Shown here one piece after another: positions 5,354-6,424 of a stretch of DNA of 6,424 nt. The notes beneath the pieces are model-generated. The model was not told where the DNA came from and searched no databases. It saw only the letters and a program-made list of their open reading frames with translations. The stretch's first letter is position 1. Each line of letters starts with the position of its first letter. This stretch comes from Beijerinckiaceae bacterium (lineage in GTDB: Bacteria > Pseudomonadota > Alphaproteobacteria > Rhizobiales > Beijerinckiaceae). The DNA is taken from positions 1-6,424 of the forward strand of contig CANGOK010000191.1 in the NCBI GenBank assembly GCA_947455285.1, read 5' to 3'. Position numbers and translations under genes: made by a program.

Positions 5354-6160
5354 TCACTCTGCGGACCAGCCCCCATCATGGGCGATCACCTGCCCCGTGA
5401 CATAGGAAGACGCGGGACTTGCAAGATAGACCGCGAGCCCGACAAGATCGTCGGGAAGACCCCGACGCCCCATGGGAATGCGGCCGTCGACCATAGCTTC
5501 AAGAGCGGCGCGTTCTTCCGGCGGCATGGCTGCTAGACGCGCTCCGCCAAGCCGCGTGCCCCCGTGCCAGCCGGGCGCAATGGCGTTCACCCTGACGCCG
5601 TCGCGCGCATATTCCATGGCCGCCTGCCGGGTGAGGCCGATGACGCCCGCCTTGGACGCCGCGTAATTGACGCAGAGGCGCGCTGTGCCGGGGTAATAGC
5701 CCGTAAGCCCCGCAATCGAGGAAATGTTGACGATGGAGCCCGCGCCGCGCTCCAGCATCATGGCGATTGCGGCGCGCGTGCACAGGAACACCCCGCGCAG
5801 ATTGACGCCCATCAGCCGATCCCAGTCCTCGATGGCAAGCTCATGCAGGCGGCGCGGGCCGGTCGAGATGCCCGCATTGTTGATGAGAATGTCGAGCCGG
5901 CCGTGGAGACGCTGGATTTCGCCGAAAAGCCCGTCGACCGACTGGGTCTCGGCGACATCGACGAAAAGCGCCTCCGCAGATCCACCGGCCGCGCGGATCA
6001 TGGCGGTGGTTTCCTCGGCGTCGGGCAGGTTCTGGTCCGCGCAGACCACATGGGCGCCGAAATCGGCGAGGCCGCGCGCGAAGGAGCGCCCGAGCCCGAA
6101 AGCCGCCCCGGTCACCACCGCCACCTGCCCGTCCATGCGGAAAATCTGCTCGAAGCCCAA
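5354..6160 (-). CDS. SDR family NAD(P)-dependent oxidoreductase
   Basis: A 268-residue classical short-chain dehydrogenase/reductase (Rossmann fold, usually a tetramer), interconverting an alcohol and a ketone. The cofactor loop is TGAAFGLG (17-24). Asp42, after strand HVVCAD, favours NAD(H) over NADP(H). Also seen: DV at 68-69, NNAG 94-97, Asn120, catalytic Ser148 (NISS), Tyr166 and Lys170 (YAASK), and the C-terminal VTGQVIAHDGGWS. The Ser-Tyr distance is 18 residues against 13 in FabG, a 5-residue insert around TARLC. The start is TTG at 6160, preceded by GGGAGGGG with the GGAGG core 5 bases away. ATG 6136 would give a shorter form but has no such site. It is the first gene of a probable SDR-monooxygenase operon, divergent from lepA. 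Substrate unknown. Confidence 0.93.
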   Translation of the reverse strand: MGFEQIFRMDGQVAVVTGAAFGLGRSFARGLADFGAHVVCADQNLPDAEETTAMIRAAGGSAEALFVDVAETQSVDGLFGEIQRLHGRLDILINNAGISTGPRRLHELAIEDWDRLMGVNLRGVFLCTRAAIAMMLERGAGSIVNISSIAGLTGYYPGTARLCVNYAASKAGVIGLTRQAAMEYARDGVRVNAIAPGWHGGTRLGGARLAAMPPEERAALEAMVDGRIPMGRRGLPDDLVGLAVYLASPASSYVTGQVIAHDGGWSAE

Positions 6161-6195
6161 GGTCCCCTCCCATTTTGGTGGGGCGATTACGCCCC
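6161..6195 (-). promoter_or_regulatory. SDR leader: strong ribosome binding site and stem-loop
   Basis: On the minus strand GGGAGGGG (6171 to 6164) is a near-ideal Shine-Dalgarno whose core lies 5 bases before TTG 6160, which decides that start. Just upstream is a perfect hairpin, GGGGCG-N4-CGCCCC (arms 6180-6185 and 6190-6195, loop TAAT on the minus strand). The hairpin ends 8 bases before the Shine-Dalgarno. An out-of-frame ATG lies between them (6173 to 6171 on the minus strand). Pairing strengths were not computed. Confidence 0.6.
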
Positions 6196-6278
6196 TCTCT
6201 CAAGGCGCCATCTGTACAGCGGGCCGCGCGGCTGGCAAGCGCAAGCGCCTCCCGCGCCGCTTTCCCGGCCGATCCGGC

Positions 6279-6307
6279 TTTGCATGGCCCTGCGCAGGGT
6301 GCTATCT
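6279..6307 (+). promoter_or_regulatory. lepA: candidate lepA promoter
   Basis: TTTGCA (6279-6284), 17 bases, then CTATCT (6302-6307) matches the alphaproteobacterial housekeeping pattern CTTGAC-N17-CTATAT at 8 of 12 positions. The spacer contains a perfect 12-bp palindrome, CCCTGCGCAGGG (6288-6299). A start 6-8 bases past the -10 would fall at about 6313-6315, on the lepA ATG. Promoter matches of this quality occur by chance in long sequence, so this is a suggestion. Confidence 0.35.
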
Positions 6308-6314
6308 GCCAGCT

Positions 6315-6424
6315 ATGACAACGCGCACCTTCGACAATATCCGCAATTTTTCCATCGTGGCCCATATCGACCACGGGAAATCGACCCTCGCCGACCGGCT
6401 CATCCAGCAGACCGGCACGGTCGC
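6315..6424 (+). CDS. lepA: elongation factor 4 (LepA), 5' end only
   Basis: Only the first 36 residues are present before the right edge: MTTRTFDNIRNFSIVAHIDH, then GKSTLADRLIQQTGTV. The NIRNFSIVAHIDHGKSTLADRLI block is the highly conserved LepA/EF4 N terminus, with the GTPase P-loop (G1) AHIDHGKS at 16-23. LepA is a ribosome-associated translational GTPase, close to EF-G, that back-translocates or remodels ribosomes and helps 30S biogenesis. Its full length is about 600 residues. There is no good Shine-Dalgarno at normal distance: AGGG at 6296-6299 is 15 bases away. The gene is divergent from the SDR gene, with 154 bp between starts. The name is secure because the conserved block is specific; related GTPases such as TypA (RNIAIIAHVDHGKT) differ here. 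Confidence 0.93.
   Translation, partial: MTTRTFDNIRNFSIVAHIDHGKSTLADRLIQQTGTV

Noticed and set aside
5841..6374. Minus-strand open frame of 177 codons near the right end
   Set aside because: It is out of frame with the SDR, crosses the intergenic region and lies antisense to the start of lepA; its product is low-complexity and Arg-rich.

Overview
The window looks like chromosomal DNA of an alphaproteobacterium, most likely of the order Hyphomicrobiales (Rhizobiales). The evidence is high GC with GC-rich third codon positions, an Omp25/Omp31-type outer membrane barrel protein ending in a short tail after the last strand (YRFGG...ARY), and an accessory set (IclR regulator, VOC enzyme, luciferase-like monooxygenase, SDR) beside the conserved lepA gene. 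No genus is claimed. There are eight genes, two of them cut by the window edges. I see no tRNA, rRNA, CRISPR array, insertion sequence or phage gene.

Left block (1-2637): a two-gene minus-strand operon encodes a small VOC enzyme and then an alpha/beta hydrolase, joined by a 4-base ATGA stop/start overlap. It is transcribed away from an IclR-family regulator on the plus strand. The VOC protein fits the extradiol ring-cleavage dioxygenase signature (as I recall it) and has a His/His/Glu metal-ligand set. Ring-cleavage enzyme plus hydrolase plus divergent IclR regulator resembles aromatic meta-cleavage catabolic modules, but the substrate cannot be read from sequence. The shared control region (1694-1851) carries three short dyads about 20 bp apart and a good -35 box for the operon.

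Middle block (2638-4256): a bidirectional Rho-independent terminator and a second strong stem-loop separate the IclR gene from a convergent outer membrane beta-barrel gene. Upstream of the barrel gene is an AT-rich, dyad-rich intergenic region of 272 bp. A small NTF2/SnoaL-like protein is transcribed from its other side.

Right block (4257-6424): a luciferase-like flavin monooxygenase and a classical SDR lie in tandem on the minus strand, SDR first. The monooxygenase gene converges on the NTF2-like gene with no spacer: their stop codons abut as TGATCA. The SDR starts with TTG behind a very strong ribosome binding site and a leader stem-loop. Beyond it, facing right, is the 5' end of lepA (elongation factor 4), which may be leaderless.

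Most of this is ordinary chromosome. The best candidate for something undescribed is the IclR/VOC-dioxygenase-like/hydrolase module.
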